Positions 1-6,686 of a stretch of DNA of 12,640 nt are shown here, piece by piece. How positions within the stretch are numbered: the first letter of the stretch is position 1; each line of letters starts with the position of its first letter. The notes under the pieces are model-generated. The model ran no database searches. It worked only from the letters and a program-made list of their open reading frames with translations, and was not told where the DNA came from. The DNA is from Oscillospiraceae bacterium (GTDB lineage: Bacteria; Bacillota; Clostridia; Oscillospirales; Oscillospiraceae). Made by a program: the position numbers and the translations under genes. Location of the stretch: assembly GCA_017438675.1 (NCBI GenBank), contig JAFRUW010000128.1, forward strand, positions 1 through 12,640, written 5' to 3'.

Positions 1-1428
1 ACCCTTGTACCTGAGGATCTCGTTCTCCTCTTCCACCAGTTCCTTCATCTGCTCGATAAAATATGCCTTGATCTTTGTAAGCCCATGGAGCTCCTCAACC
101 GTAGCTCCCTTGCGGAGAGCCTCATACATAATGAACTGGCGGTTGCTTGTGGGATAAACCAGAAGCTTCAGAAGCTGTTCCTTTGTCATCTTGTCGTAGC
201 CGTTTACAAAGCCGAGACCGTAGCGCCCGTTCTCAAGACTGCGTATAGCCTTCTGGAAGGCCTCCTTATATGTCTTGCCGATGCTCATGACCTCGCCCAC
301 GGCGCGCATCTGAGTGCCCAGCTTGTCCTCAACGCCCTTGAACTTCTCGAATGCCCAGCGTGCGAACTTGATTACCACATAGTCGCCGTCGGGAACGTAC
401 TTGTCAAGAGTGCCGTACTTTCCGCAGGGGATCTCATCAAGAGTGAGGCCGCAGGCCAGCATTGCGGAAACGAGAGCGATGGGGAAGCCCGTCGCCTTGG
501 AAGCAAGCGCGGAGGAACGGGATGTACGTGGGTTGATCTCGATAACAATGATCCTGTCGGACTTCGGATCGTGTGCAAACTGAACGTTTGTGCCGCCGAT
601 AACGCCGACTTTGTTCACGATGCGGTAGGCCTGCTCCTGAAGGCGCTTCTGAATGTCCTCGGAAATTGTGAGCATTGGCGCGGAGCAGAAGGAATCGCCG
701 GTATGGACGCCCATGGGATCGATATTCTCAATGAAGCAGACAGTAATAAGGTTGCCCTTAGCGTCGCGGACTACCTCAAGCTCCAGCTCTTCCCAGCCGA
801 GAACAGATTCCTCAACCAGGACCTGACCCACGATACTTGCCTGAAGGCCGCGGGCGCAGACTGTTTTAAGCTCTTCCACATTGTATACCAGGCCGCCGCC
901 TTCGCCGCCCATGGTGTATGCGGGACGGAGAACTACGGGGTAACCCAGTCTGTCGGCAATGGCGAGAGCCTCGTCAACACTCTCGGCGATCTCGCTTCTT
1001 GCCATCTCCACGCCGATCTCATTCATGGTCTGCTTGAACTCCATACGGTCCTCGCCGCGCTCGATAGCGTCCACCTGAACGCCGATGACCTTGACGCCGT
1101 ACTTATCCAGTACGCCGGCCTTGGCAAGCTCGGAGCAGAGATTGAGGCCTGACTGGCCGCCCAGATTGGGAAGCAGAGCATCAGGACGCTCCTTTTCAAT
1201 AATCTGGGAAAGACGGTCCACATTCAGGGGCTCAATATATGTCACATCGGCAGTCTCGGGGTCGGTCATAATAGTCGCGGGATTGGAGTTTACAAGGACT
1301 ATCTCATAGCCGAGATTTTTAAGGGCCTTGCACGCCTGAGTGCCGGAATAGTCGAATTCACACGCCTGACCGATAATGATCGGGCCGGAACCGATTATCA
1401 AAACCTTATGAATGTCGTTACGCTTCAT
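1..1428 (-). CDS. carB: Carbamoyl-phosphate synthase large subunit, N-terminal part (partial)
   Basis: The protein makes carbamoyl phosphate from bicarbonate, ammonia (delivered by glutamine hydrolysis in CarA) and two ATP, for pyrimidine and arginine synthesis in the cytoplasm. The visible 476 codons run off the left edge; the E. coli protein is about 1073 residues, so a little under half is present. The start reads MKRNDIHKVLIIGSGPIIIGQ, with the pre-ATP-grasp nucleotide-binding loop. The first ATP-grasp domain follows: ERGEDR near 123-128, RPAYTMGGEGGG at 168-179, and the metal/ATP ligand motif EINPRTSRSSALASKATG at 297-314 (E297, N299, R301). Residues from about 400 begin the oligomerisation domain. 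The ATG at 1428 lies 11 nt after GAGG. An overlapping upstream ATG at 1435 gives only a five-codon frame. No carA precedes it; the next gene upstream is a metal ATPase, and a promoter lies in the gap. The identity is secure. Confidence 0.97.
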   Translation of the reverse strand, partial: MKRNDIHKVLIIGSGPIIIGQACEFDYSGTQACKALKNLGYEIVLVNSNPATIMTDPETADVTYIEPLNVDRLSQIIEKERPDALLPNLGGQSGLNLCSELAKAGVLDKYGVKVIGVQVDAIERGEDRMEFKQTMNEIGVEMARSEIAESVDEALAIADRLGYPVVLRPAYTMGGEGGGLVYNVEELKTVCARGLQASIVGQVLVEESVLGWEELELEVVRDAKGNLITVCFIENIDPMGVHTGDSFCSAPMLTISEDIQKRLQEQAYRIVNKVGVIGGTNVQFAHDPKSDRIIVIEINPRTSRSSALASKATGFPIALVSAMLACGLTLDEIPCGKYGTLDKYVPDGDYVVIKFARWAFEKFKGVEDKLGTQMRAVGEVMSIGKTYKEAFQKAIRSLENGRYGLGFVNGYDKMTKEQLLKLLVYPTSNRQFIMYEALRKGATVEELHGLTKIKAYFIEQMKELVEEENEILRYKG

Positions 1429-1443
1429 GCTTCATATTACCTC

Positions 1444-1497
1444 GCAGTCTCACAATTTGTCCCGGTCCCCGAAGGAAGGCCGGAACATGCAGTCTCA
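1444..1497 (-). promoter_or_regulatory. carB leader hairpin flanked by 9-bp direct repeats
   Basis: On the transcribed strand TGAGACTGC occurs twice (1497-1489 and 1452-1444), and the second copy directly precedes the GAGG of the carB ribosome binding site. Between them, at 1485-1460, is a hairpin. Its outer stem TTCCGG/CCGGGA carries a two-base CC bulge and an inner stem TTCC/GGGA capped by a UUCG tetraloop. No U-tract follows, so this is not an intrinsic terminator. Its role is unknown; RNA stability or translational control of carB is possible. I saw no clear PyrR-binding loop. Confidence 0.5.
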
Positions 1498-1521
1498 TAA
1501 TACAGTATTCTCTAACAGGTT

Positions 1522-1550
1522 ATTTTAACAAGTTTACCTTTAAAAGTCAA
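1522..1550 (-). promoter_or_regulatory. Predicted sigma-A promoter of carB
   Basis: On the minus strand a -35 box TTGACT (1550-1545) and a -10 box TAAAAT (1527-1522) are separated by exactly 17 bases. Transcription would start near 1515, giving a leader of about 87 nt before carB. It lies downstream of the terminator of the preceding metal-ATPase operon, so carB appears to be independently transcribed. Confidence 0.7.
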
Positions 1551-1632
1551 GAATATGAGAATTATCATCCCTGTGATTATCCGACAAAATTATGATTAAA
1601 TATACGCCCTCTGCGGTATAAAAAGCCGAAAT

Positions 1633-1667
1633 CAAAAGCCCGACGCTCTCCGACAAAAGCGACGGGC
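1633..1667 (-). terminator. Terminator after the metal ATPase gene
   Basis: Downstream of the ATPase stop codon, the minus strand carries GCCCGTCGCT (1667-1658) and AGCGTCGGGC (1647-1638). They form a 10-position stem with one central T-T mismatch and a 10-nt loop, followed by TTTTG. It ends the HMA-ATPase operon before the carB promoter. Confidence 0.75.
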
Positions 1668-1674
1668 CAGTTGA

Positions 1675-3531
1675 TTATCTTGTTTTCAGCATTCTCAGGG
1701 AATTGAGTATGGCGATCACTGACACTCCCACATCGGCAAATACCGCGAGCCAAAGGTCGGCATGGCCCAAAGCGCCGAGGAGCATAACGGCAAACTTTAC
1801 ACCCAGCGCGAATACTATGTTCTCCCTCACGATCTTCACGGTCTTTCTCGCAATATTTACGGTAACAGGTATCTTGTTAAGGTCATCGTCCATTATCACG
1901 ATATCCGCCGCCTCAATAGCCGCGTCGGAGCCCATGCTGCCCATGGCGATACCTACATCCGCCCTGGCGAGAACCGGCGCGTCGTTTATTCCGTCGCCCA
2001 CAAAGGCAAGGGTACCGTCATCACGCAGCAGCTTTTCAACCTCCGCTACCTTATCCCCCGGAAGAAGCTCCGCATGATAACCGTCCAGTCCCAGCTTTTC
2101 GGAAACGCTCTCCGCGGCTTCTTTTCTGTCGCCTGTGAGCATGACGCACTTGGCGCCCGCTGCCCTGACAGCGCTTACCGCCTCCATAACTCCATCCTTC
2201 ACCGTATCGGAAATGACGATATATCCCAGATATTCATCCTTTCTGGCAACGTGAACCACAGTGCCTCCGCTGGAGACCTGGTCAAATGCCACGCCGCTGT
2301 CGGCCATGAGCCTGCCGTTTCCGGCAAATATGAGCTGTCCGTCAATATCGGCCGCAACACCTTTTCCGCTCAGCTCTTCCGCATTCCTTACGCGGTCAGT
2401 CTGAGGGGATCTGCCGTATGCCTCCTGTATTGACAGCGCGATAGGATGATTTGAATACGCCTCGCACAGAGCCGCAAGCTCAAGAAGCTCATCGGACCGC
2501 ATACTTTTCGGCACGATTTCCGTCACCTTGAATACGCCGTTTGTAAGGGTGCCGGTTTTGTCGAACACCACGGTGCCGAGCTTCGCCATCTCCTCAAGGT
2601 AATTGCTCCCCTTAACGAGGACACCGGCACGGGAGGCAGCGCCTATACCGCCGAAAAAGCCCAGCGGAACGGAGATCACCAGAGCGCAGGGACAGGATAT
2701 TACGAGGAAAATACAGGCCCTTTTGATCCAGTCTCCCCAATCACCCCCCGCTGCAAGGGGAGGGATGACCGCAAGGAGCAGTGCCAGAATCGTTACAACA
2801 GGGGTGTAGTATTTTGCGAATCTTGTGATAAAGTTCTCGGTTTTTGCCTTTTTGCTTGCGGCGTTTTCCACCAGCTCAAGTATGCGGGTGACGGTGGAAT
2901 CCTCGAAGGCCCTGATGACCCGTACTTTGAGAATACCGCTTCCGTTTATGCAGCCGCTTACGATGCTGTCCCCCGGGGCGACACGCCTCGGTACGGACTC
3001 GCCCGTCAGCGCAGCGGTGTCAAGCATGGACTCCCCTTCCGTGACGACGCCGTCAAGAGGCACCCGCTCACCGGGCTTTATAACGATAACACTGTCGATC
3101 TCAACGTCGTCCGGATCCACCTGGACAAGCTCCCCATCCTCCTCGATATTTGCGTACTCGGGAACGATGTCCATCATGTCTGAAATGGACTTTCTTGATT
3201 TGCCCACGGCATAGCTCTGGAACAGCTCGCCCACCTGGTACAGCAGCATGACTGCCACAGCCTCTGTATACTCACCTATGGCAAAAGCGGCGACGGTGGC
3301 GATGAGCATGAGGAAGTTTTCGTCAAACACCTCGCCGTGACTGATGTTTTTGACCGCCCTTGCTATCACGTCGTACCCAACTATGATATAGGGAACGAGG
3401 AACAGCAGGCACTCTATTGCTTTATACGGCAGCTTTTCAAGGGCTCCCGCAAAGTGAAGCACAAGAAGCAGTATGTATATGACGCCCGCCGTTATGATCC
3501 TGTACAGCGTCTTCTTCTGCTTACCGCTCAT
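1675..3531 (-). CDS. P1B-type heavy-metal-translocating ATPase (Zn/Cd/Pb exporter class)
   Basis: A membrane pump that uses ATP to export divalent soft metals, most likely Zn2+/Cd2+/Pb2+. The 618 residues carry every core P-type motif: actuator TGES at 176-179, transmembrane CPC metal site at 280-282, phosphorylated D324 in DKTGTLT, SNHP at 360-363 (P1B histidine-proline), TGD at 466-468 and GDGINDAP at 512-519. K579 in the seventh hydrophobic segment and D600 in the last match the lysine and aspartate typical of the ZntA/CadA (PIB-2) group rather than Cu+ pumps. About eight membrane segments are visible (about 10-29, 36-58, 70-86, 88-105, 240-260, 270-293, 573-590, 592-612). There is no N-terminal HMA domain; the gene just upstream encodes one, and the ATG overlaps that gene's stop as ATGA, implying translational coupling. 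The exact metal is inferred. Confidence 0.95.
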   Translation of the reverse strand: MSGKQKKTLYRIITAGVIYILLLVLHFAGALEKLPYKAIECLLFLVPYIIVGYDVIARAVKNISHGEVFDENFLMLIATVAAFAIGEYTEAVAVMLLYQVGELFQSYAVGKSRKSISDMMDIVPEYANIEEDGELVQVDPDDVEIDSVIVIKPGERVPLDGVVTEGESMLDTAALTGESVPRRVAPGDSIVSGCINGSGILKVRVIRAFEDSTVTRILELVENAASKKAKTENFITRFAKYYTPVVTILALLLAVIPPLAAGGDWGDWIKRACIFLVISCPCALVISVPLGFFGGIGAASRAGVLVKGSNYLEEMAKLGTVVFDKTGTLTNGVFKVTEIVPKSMRSDELLELAALCEAYSNHPIALSIQEAYGRSPQTDRVRNAEELSGKGVAADIDGQLIFAGNGRLMADSGVAFDQVSSGGTVVHVARKDEYLGYIVISDTVKDGVMEAVSAVRAAGAKCVMLTGDRKEAAESVSEKLGLDGYHAELLPGDKVAEVEKLLRDDGTLAFVGDGINDAPVLARADVGIAMGSMGSDAAIEAADIVIMDDDLNKIPVTVNIARKTVKIVRENIVFALGVKFAVMLLGALGHADLWLAVFADVGVSVIAILNSLRMLKTR

Positions 3532-3746
3532 CTGATTATTACGCAGTCAGGCTCCACCTTGGCGCAGACTCTCACGACCTCGTCCAGTATCTCCTCAAAG
3601 CGCCCGTCATCGGCGTCAAGCACCAGCTTCTGGGTCATAAAACTCACGGATGCGTCGTTCACGCCGGAAATCTTCTTTATTCTCTCTTCCATTTTCGCGG
3701 CGCAGTTGGCGCAGTCCAGATCCTGTAATTTGAATTTTTTCTTCAT
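3528..3746 (-). CDS. Stand-alone HMA (heavy-metal-associated) domain protein
   Basis: A 72-residue cytosolic protein that is a single HMA fold. It has the metal-binding DCANC motif with C12 and C15 (CxxC preceded by an acidic residue, as in Zn/Cd-type domains), followed by the AAKMEERI helix and KISGVNDASVSF, the usual beta-alpha-beta pattern. It probably delivers metal to, or senses metal for, the ATPase encoded next, replacing the N-terminal HMA domain that pump lacks. The start follows a strong AGGAGG eight bases upstream. Its TGA overlaps the ATPase ATG. The promoter and operator-like repeat lie immediately upstream. Confidence 0.93.
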   Translation of the reverse strand: MKKKFKLQDLDCANCAAKMEERIKKISGVNDASVSFMTQKLVLDADDGRFEEILDEVVRVCAKVEPDCVIIR

Positions 3747-3777
3747 GAGGCGTTCCTCCTCTTTTTAATATGAACAG

Positions 3778-3793
3778 TTGAACCACCGTTCAA
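3778..3793. promoter_or_regulatory. ArsR/SmtB-like operator at the HMA-ATPase promoter
   Basis: A perfect inverted repeat TTGAAC-CACC-GTTCAA sits four bases downstream of the -10 box. An extra TGAAC half-site lies just beyond (3771-3775). The TGAAC/GTTCA core and this position are typical of metal-sensing ArsR/SmtB-family repressors (SmtB, CzrA, NmtR). No ArsR-family gene is present in the window, so the regulator would act from elsewhere. The site is seen directly; the regulator family is inferred. Confidence 0.65.
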
Positions 3794-3797
3794 TTCT

Positions 3798-3826
3798 ATT
3801 TTATTCCTGCCGGCCTGTGTTGTCAA
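3798..3826 (-). promoter_or_regulatory. Predicted promoter of the HMA-ATPase operon
   Basis: Minus strand: a perfect -35 TTGACA (3826-3821), a 17-nt spacer and -10 TAAAAT (3803-3798). The predicted start is near 3791, inside or next to the inverted repeat at 3778-3793, so a bound repressor would block initiation. Confidence 0.8.
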
Positions 3827-3861
3827 GCATTTTTCTGCAAAAATATAAATTATTCGCGCTA

Positions 3862-3890
3862 TTGCTTTTTCCCTTTTCTTCTGATATAAT
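3862..3890 (+). promoter_or_regulatory. Predicted promoter of the EamA-family gene
   Basis: -35 TTGCTT (3862-3867), a 17-nt spacer and a perfect -10 TATAAT (3885-3890). The predicted start is near 3897, leaving a leader of about 80 nt that contains a terminator-like hairpin. It diverges from the HMA-ATPase promoter, with the two -35 boxes about 35 bp apart. Confidence 0.65.
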
Positions 3891-3906
3891 GCCGTCGGAG
3901 TTTGAA

Positions 3907-3953
3907 CGGGTGAGTTCCTGCCGTAAGTCAGGCAGAACTTGGCTGTTTTTTTT
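3907..3953 (+). terminator. Leader hairpin plus U8, possible attenuator or small RNA end
   Basis: The arms 3907-3922 and 3931-3945 pair: UGCC/GGCA, then GUUC/GAAC-type pairs past one bulged C, then A-U, two wobbles, one G-G mismatch and a closing C-G. The stem is directly followed by eight T (3946-3953). It lies about 10 nt after the predicted transcription start and 23 nt before the start codon. No plus-strand gene lies upstream, so it cannot simply end another gene. It looks like a transcription attenuator, or the end of a transcript of about 55 nt. Confidence 0.65.
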
Positions 3954-3976
3954 GTGAATTGCGAGGTGATGCTGAC

Positions 3977-4929
3977 ATGGCAAAAAAGAATACCCAATTC
4001 AAGGGCGTTGTAATGCTCCTCCTCACAGCTCTTATATGGGGCTCCTCCTTCGTTGCCCAGAGTGTGGGCATGGAGACCATAGAGGCCTTCACCTTCAACG
4101 GAATAAGAACCCTTATGGGCGCTGCGTTCCTTTTGCCGTTTATTCTCATAAGGGACAGGGTGACGGGAAGGAAAATGACAGCCGAACAGCTTGAGGCGCG
4201 AAGGGCCCTGAACAGGAAGACCGTAAAAAGCGGGCTGATCCTGGGACTTGTATTTTGCGTCGCCTGCAACCTTCAGCAGTTCGCCTTCTACTATTCCACC
4301 TCCGGCAAAATTGCTTTTGTCACGTCGCTTTACATGTTTTTTGTGCCGCTTTTCGGACTCATCTTCGGAAAACGCGTGTCGGCCGTCACGTGGGTATGCA
4401 TAGTATTCGGATTTGTAGGCCTGTATTTCTCTGCATAAACCCCGGCGACATAGGGGCTGTCAATAAAGGCGATATACTTACTTTCCTGTGTTCCGTCTTC
4501 TACGCGGTGCACATCCTCATGGTTGAGAAGCTTGCCCCGGATGTGGACGGAGTAAAGCTCTCCTGCGTTCAGTTTGTCGTGTCCGGCTTCATATCCTGCA
4601 TTCTCATGTTCATTTTTGAAACACCGAGACTCGATTCGATCCGTATCGCCCTGGTTCCCCTCCTCTACTCCGGCATAATGAGCTGCGGTTTCGCCTACAC
4701 CTTCCAGATCGTCGGTCAGAGATATACAGAGGCGACTATCGCGTCCCTGCTCATGTGTATGGAGTCTGTCTTCGCCGTACTGGCGGCGGCAATTGTCCTC
4801 CATGAGCGCATGACTCCGAGGGAATCCCTCGGCTGCGTCATCATGTTCACGGCAGTGGTGCTGTCGCAGCTTTCGGATCAGATAATGACATGGATCAGTA
4901 ACAAAAAAGCAAAAAGAGCTGAAGAATAA
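3977..4929 (+). pseudogene. EamA/DMT-family membrane transporter, frameshifted
   Basis: A drug/metabolite transporter of the EamA (DUF6) type with about ten membrane segments; the substrate cannot be told. The first part, from ATG 3977 (GAGGTG eight bases upstream, better than a TTG at 3959), gives 153 residues beginning MAKKNTQFKGVVMLLLTALI with the family signature WGSSFVAQSVG. It ends in TAA at 4436-4438 after GLYFSA. The second half continues in another frame from about 4429 (LCINPGDIGAVNKGDILTFLC, then VHILMVEKLAPDVDGVKLSCVQF, to RAEE and TAA at 4927-4929). The total of 953 bases is one short of 318 codons, so a single missing base near 4427-4429 explains it. It may be a recent inactivation or a sequence error; I see no slippery heptamer at the junction. 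It diverges from the metal-efflux operon. Confidence 0.88.
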
Positions 4930-4934
4930 CAAGA

Positions 4935-4983
4935 CGGCCCCCGGAAGGCAGATTACTGTCCTGAATTCCGGGGGTCGGTTTTT
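4935..4983 (+). terminator. Terminator between the EamA gene and ruvB (convergent)
   Basis: CCCCCGGAA (4938-4946) pairs with TTCCGGGGG (4966-4974), extended by three weaker pairs at the base, and is followed by CGG and TTTTT (4979-4983). It clearly serves the plus-strand gene. On the minus strand the bases after the stem are less U-rich, so its use for ruvB is uncertain. Confidence 0.8.
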
Positions 4984-5007
4984 AACCTTCGGCTCTGTTT
5001 TATCTGA

Positions 5008-6060
5008 TCAGTTATCAAACAGCGACTGTTCCATTACGTCCAGCCCCAGATGCCTGTAGGCCTTGGGAGTTACGCATCTGCCTCTCGGTGTGCGGGTGAG
5101 GAAGCCCTGCTGCATAAGGTAGGGCTCATACACATCCTCGATTGTAACGGCCTCTTCGTTTATGGTGGCAGCGATGGTCTCAAGGCCCACGGGGCCGCCG
5201 TTGTAGTTCTCTATAATGCTTTTAAGGAGCCGCCTGTCCACGGAATCGAGGCCGGAACCGTCGATCTCGAGCCTCTTAAGGGCGTGATCCGCCGCCTCCC
5301 GGGTAATGACGCCGCTGCCGTAAACTTCCGCGAAATCCCTGACCCTGCGGAGCAGCCTGTTGGCGATTCTGGGGGTGCCCCTGCTTCGCGAGGCGATCTC
5401 ATAAGCTCCGTCGGGATCTATCTCGACACCCAGTATCCGGGCCGATCTCGTAACGATCTCTTTAAGCTCGTCTGGGGTATACAGCTCCAGCTTAAGCTCG
5501 ATGCCGAACCTGTCACGGAGAGGGGACGAGAGCTGACCGGATCTTGTGGTGGCGCCCACAAGGGTGAAGTTCTTAAGCTCAAGACAGATTGACGACGCCG
5601 AAGGTCCCTGACCGATAATGATGTCTATCTGCCTGTCCTCCATGGCGGGATAAAGGATCTCCTCCACTGCCCTGTTCATTCTGTGTATCTCATCGATAAA
5701 AAGGATGTCATTCTCATTGAGGTTGGTAAGGAGAGCCGCCAGGTCTCTGGGCTTCTCAATTGCCGGGCCGGAGGTTTTCCGCAGGCTCGACCCCATTTCC
5801 GCCGCGATGATGGCGGCAAGGGTGGTTTTGCCGAGACCCGGGGGACCGTGGAGCAGGACGTGATCCAGCGGTTCTCCCCTGCGTTTCGCGCCCTCGATAT
5901 ACACTGCCAGGTTGCCCTTCGCTTTCTCCTGCCCGATGTACTCCGACAGGGTGCGCGGTCTTAAATTGAACTCCCCTTCATCCTCCGGAATGGCGGATTT
6001 GTTCATGATCTCATGGGATTCGTAAAACTCGTAATTTGTATCACTGAAATCTATTGACAT
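5008..6060 (-). CDS. ruvB: Holliday junction branch-migration ATPase RuvB
   Basis: The hexameric AAA+ motor that pulls DNA through RuvA-bound Holliday junctions during recombination and fork repair. Its 350 residues match the family length. Motifs seen: the N-terminal LRPRTLSEYIGQE (33-45); Walker A GPPGLGKTT at 72-80; Walker B LFIDEIHRMNR at 120-130; sensor 1 GATTRSG at 169-175 leading to SPLRDRFG at 179-186 (arginine-finger region); and GTPRIANRLLRRVRDFA from 228 (sensor 2). The C-terminal winged-helix domain includes GPVGLETIAATINEE, IEDVYEPYL and GFLTRTPRGR. It is the last gene of ruvC-ruvA-ruvB, 20 nt after ruvA. The start ATG follows AAGGTG in a duplicated 11-bp repeat. Confidence 0.99.
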   Translation of the reverse strand: MSIDFSDTNYEFYESHEIMNKSAIPEDEGEFNLRPRTLSEYIGQEKAKGNLAVYIEGAKRRGEPLDHVLLHGPPGLGKTTLAAIIAAEMGSSLRKTSGPAIEKPRDLAALLTNLNENDILFIDEIHRMNRAVEEILYPAMEDRQIDIIIGQGPSASSICLELKNFTLVGATTRSGQLSSPLRDRFGIELKLELYTPDELKEIVTRSARILGVEIDPDGAYEIASRSRGTPRIANRLLRRVRDFAEVYGSGVITREAADHALKRLEIDGSGLDSVDRRLLKSIIENYNGGPVGLETIAATINEEAVTIEDVYEPYLMQQGFLTRTPRGRCVTPKAYRHLGLDVMEQSLFDN

Positions 6061-6065
6061 ACCTT

Positions 6066-6087
6066 CACCTTACTTCCACCTTACTTC
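6066..6087 (-). repeat. Tandem 11-bp duplication spanning ruvA stop and ruvB RBS
   Basis: The 11-mer GAAGTAAGGTG (minus strand) occurs twice head to tail with no mismatch. The first copy holds the ruvA TAA stop and an AAGGTG Shine-Dalgarno-like sequence. The second repeats that sequence closer to the ruvB ATG. It duplicates a ribosome binding site and lengthens the gap from about 9 to 20 nt. Confidence 0.85.
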
Positions 6088-6686
6088 ATCGTATTTCTCA
6101 GGACCTGCCTGATGATCTCCTCCACCGTCAGGGCTTCCGTGTCAACCTGACGCATGGCGGCGTTGATCTCCGCCTGACTGTAGCCCAGAACGGCGAGAGC
6201 CGCGGCAGCGTCCGCAGTTTTGCTTCCCGCGGCGCCTGCAGCCGGTGAAGCCCCGCCCTTGCCGGACTTTGCGGGGAGCGACATCTCCTTCGAGGTTTTG
6301 TCCTTCAGCTCAAGGATTATGCGCTGGGCGATCCTCTTTCCGATGCCCGGAGCTGCTGTCAGCGCCTTTTCGTCCTCTGTAAGTATGGCCATGGCGAGGT
6401 TTTCCGGTGTCACCGCCGACATGATGGACAGAGCCGCCTTCGGTCCCACGCCGCTGACGGTCAGCAGCATTTCAAAGCTTCGCCGCTCACGCTCGTCATG
6501 GAAACCGTAAATGTCAAAAGCGTCCTCCTTGATGTGACAGTATGTGTAAAGCTTCGCCGGCTTGTTAAGCTCCAGATGGCTCATTGTATGGGTGGTGACG
6601 CTTACCTTGTAGCCCACCCCGCCCACATCGATGACGGCGAGGTTTATATCAATATGAGTTACCGTACCGTTTAAATAGTAGAACAT
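6081..6686 (-). CDS. ruvA: Holliday junction DNA-binding protein RuvA
   Basis: RuvA tetramers bind the four-way junction and dock RuvB rings. The 201 residues are the normal length. Domain I is an OB fold (1 to about 62, starting MFYYLNGTV, with IDVGGVGYKV at 19-28). Domain II has two helix-hairpin-helix motifs, VSGVGPKAAL at 77-86 and APGIGKRIAQ at 112-121. A low-complexity Ser/Gly/Ala linker (about 134-157) leads to the small RuvB-contacting domain III (158-201, with ALAVLGYSQAEINAAM). Its start codon lies inside the end of ruvC (16-nt overlap), with GGAGA nine bases upstream. Confidence 0.98.
   Translation of the reverse strand: MFYYLNGTVTHIDINLAVIDVGGVGYKVSVTTHTMSHLELNKPAKLYTYCHIKEDAFDIYGFHDERERRSFEMLLTVSGVGPKAALSIMSAVTPENLAMAILTEDEKALTAAPGIGKRIAQRIILELKDKTSKEMSLPAKSGKGGASPAAGAAGSKTADAAAALAVLGYSQAEINAAMRQVDTEALTVEEIIRQVLRNTMK

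Noticed and set aside
85..1152. Long plus-strand open frame of 355 codons
   Set aside because: It is antisense to carB, whose minus-strand translation shows unmistakable ATP-grasp motifs. The plus product has no family pattern and no good ribosome binding site.
1429..1515. PyrR attenuator or known riboswitch in the carB leader
   Set aside because: There is no terminator U-tract and no recognisable PyrR-binding loop; the leader is short with one UUCG hairpin.
4421..4440. Programmed ribosomal frameshift in the EamA gene
   Set aside because: No X-XXY-YYZ heptamer lies before the stop in the incoming frame and no downstream stimulator is evident. The AAACCCC run overlaps and follows the stop codon and is in the wrong register.
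4330..4932. Minus-strand 200-codon frame opposite the transporter
   Set aside because: It is the shadow of the frameshifted EamA gene, His/Asp-rich with no recognisable family.
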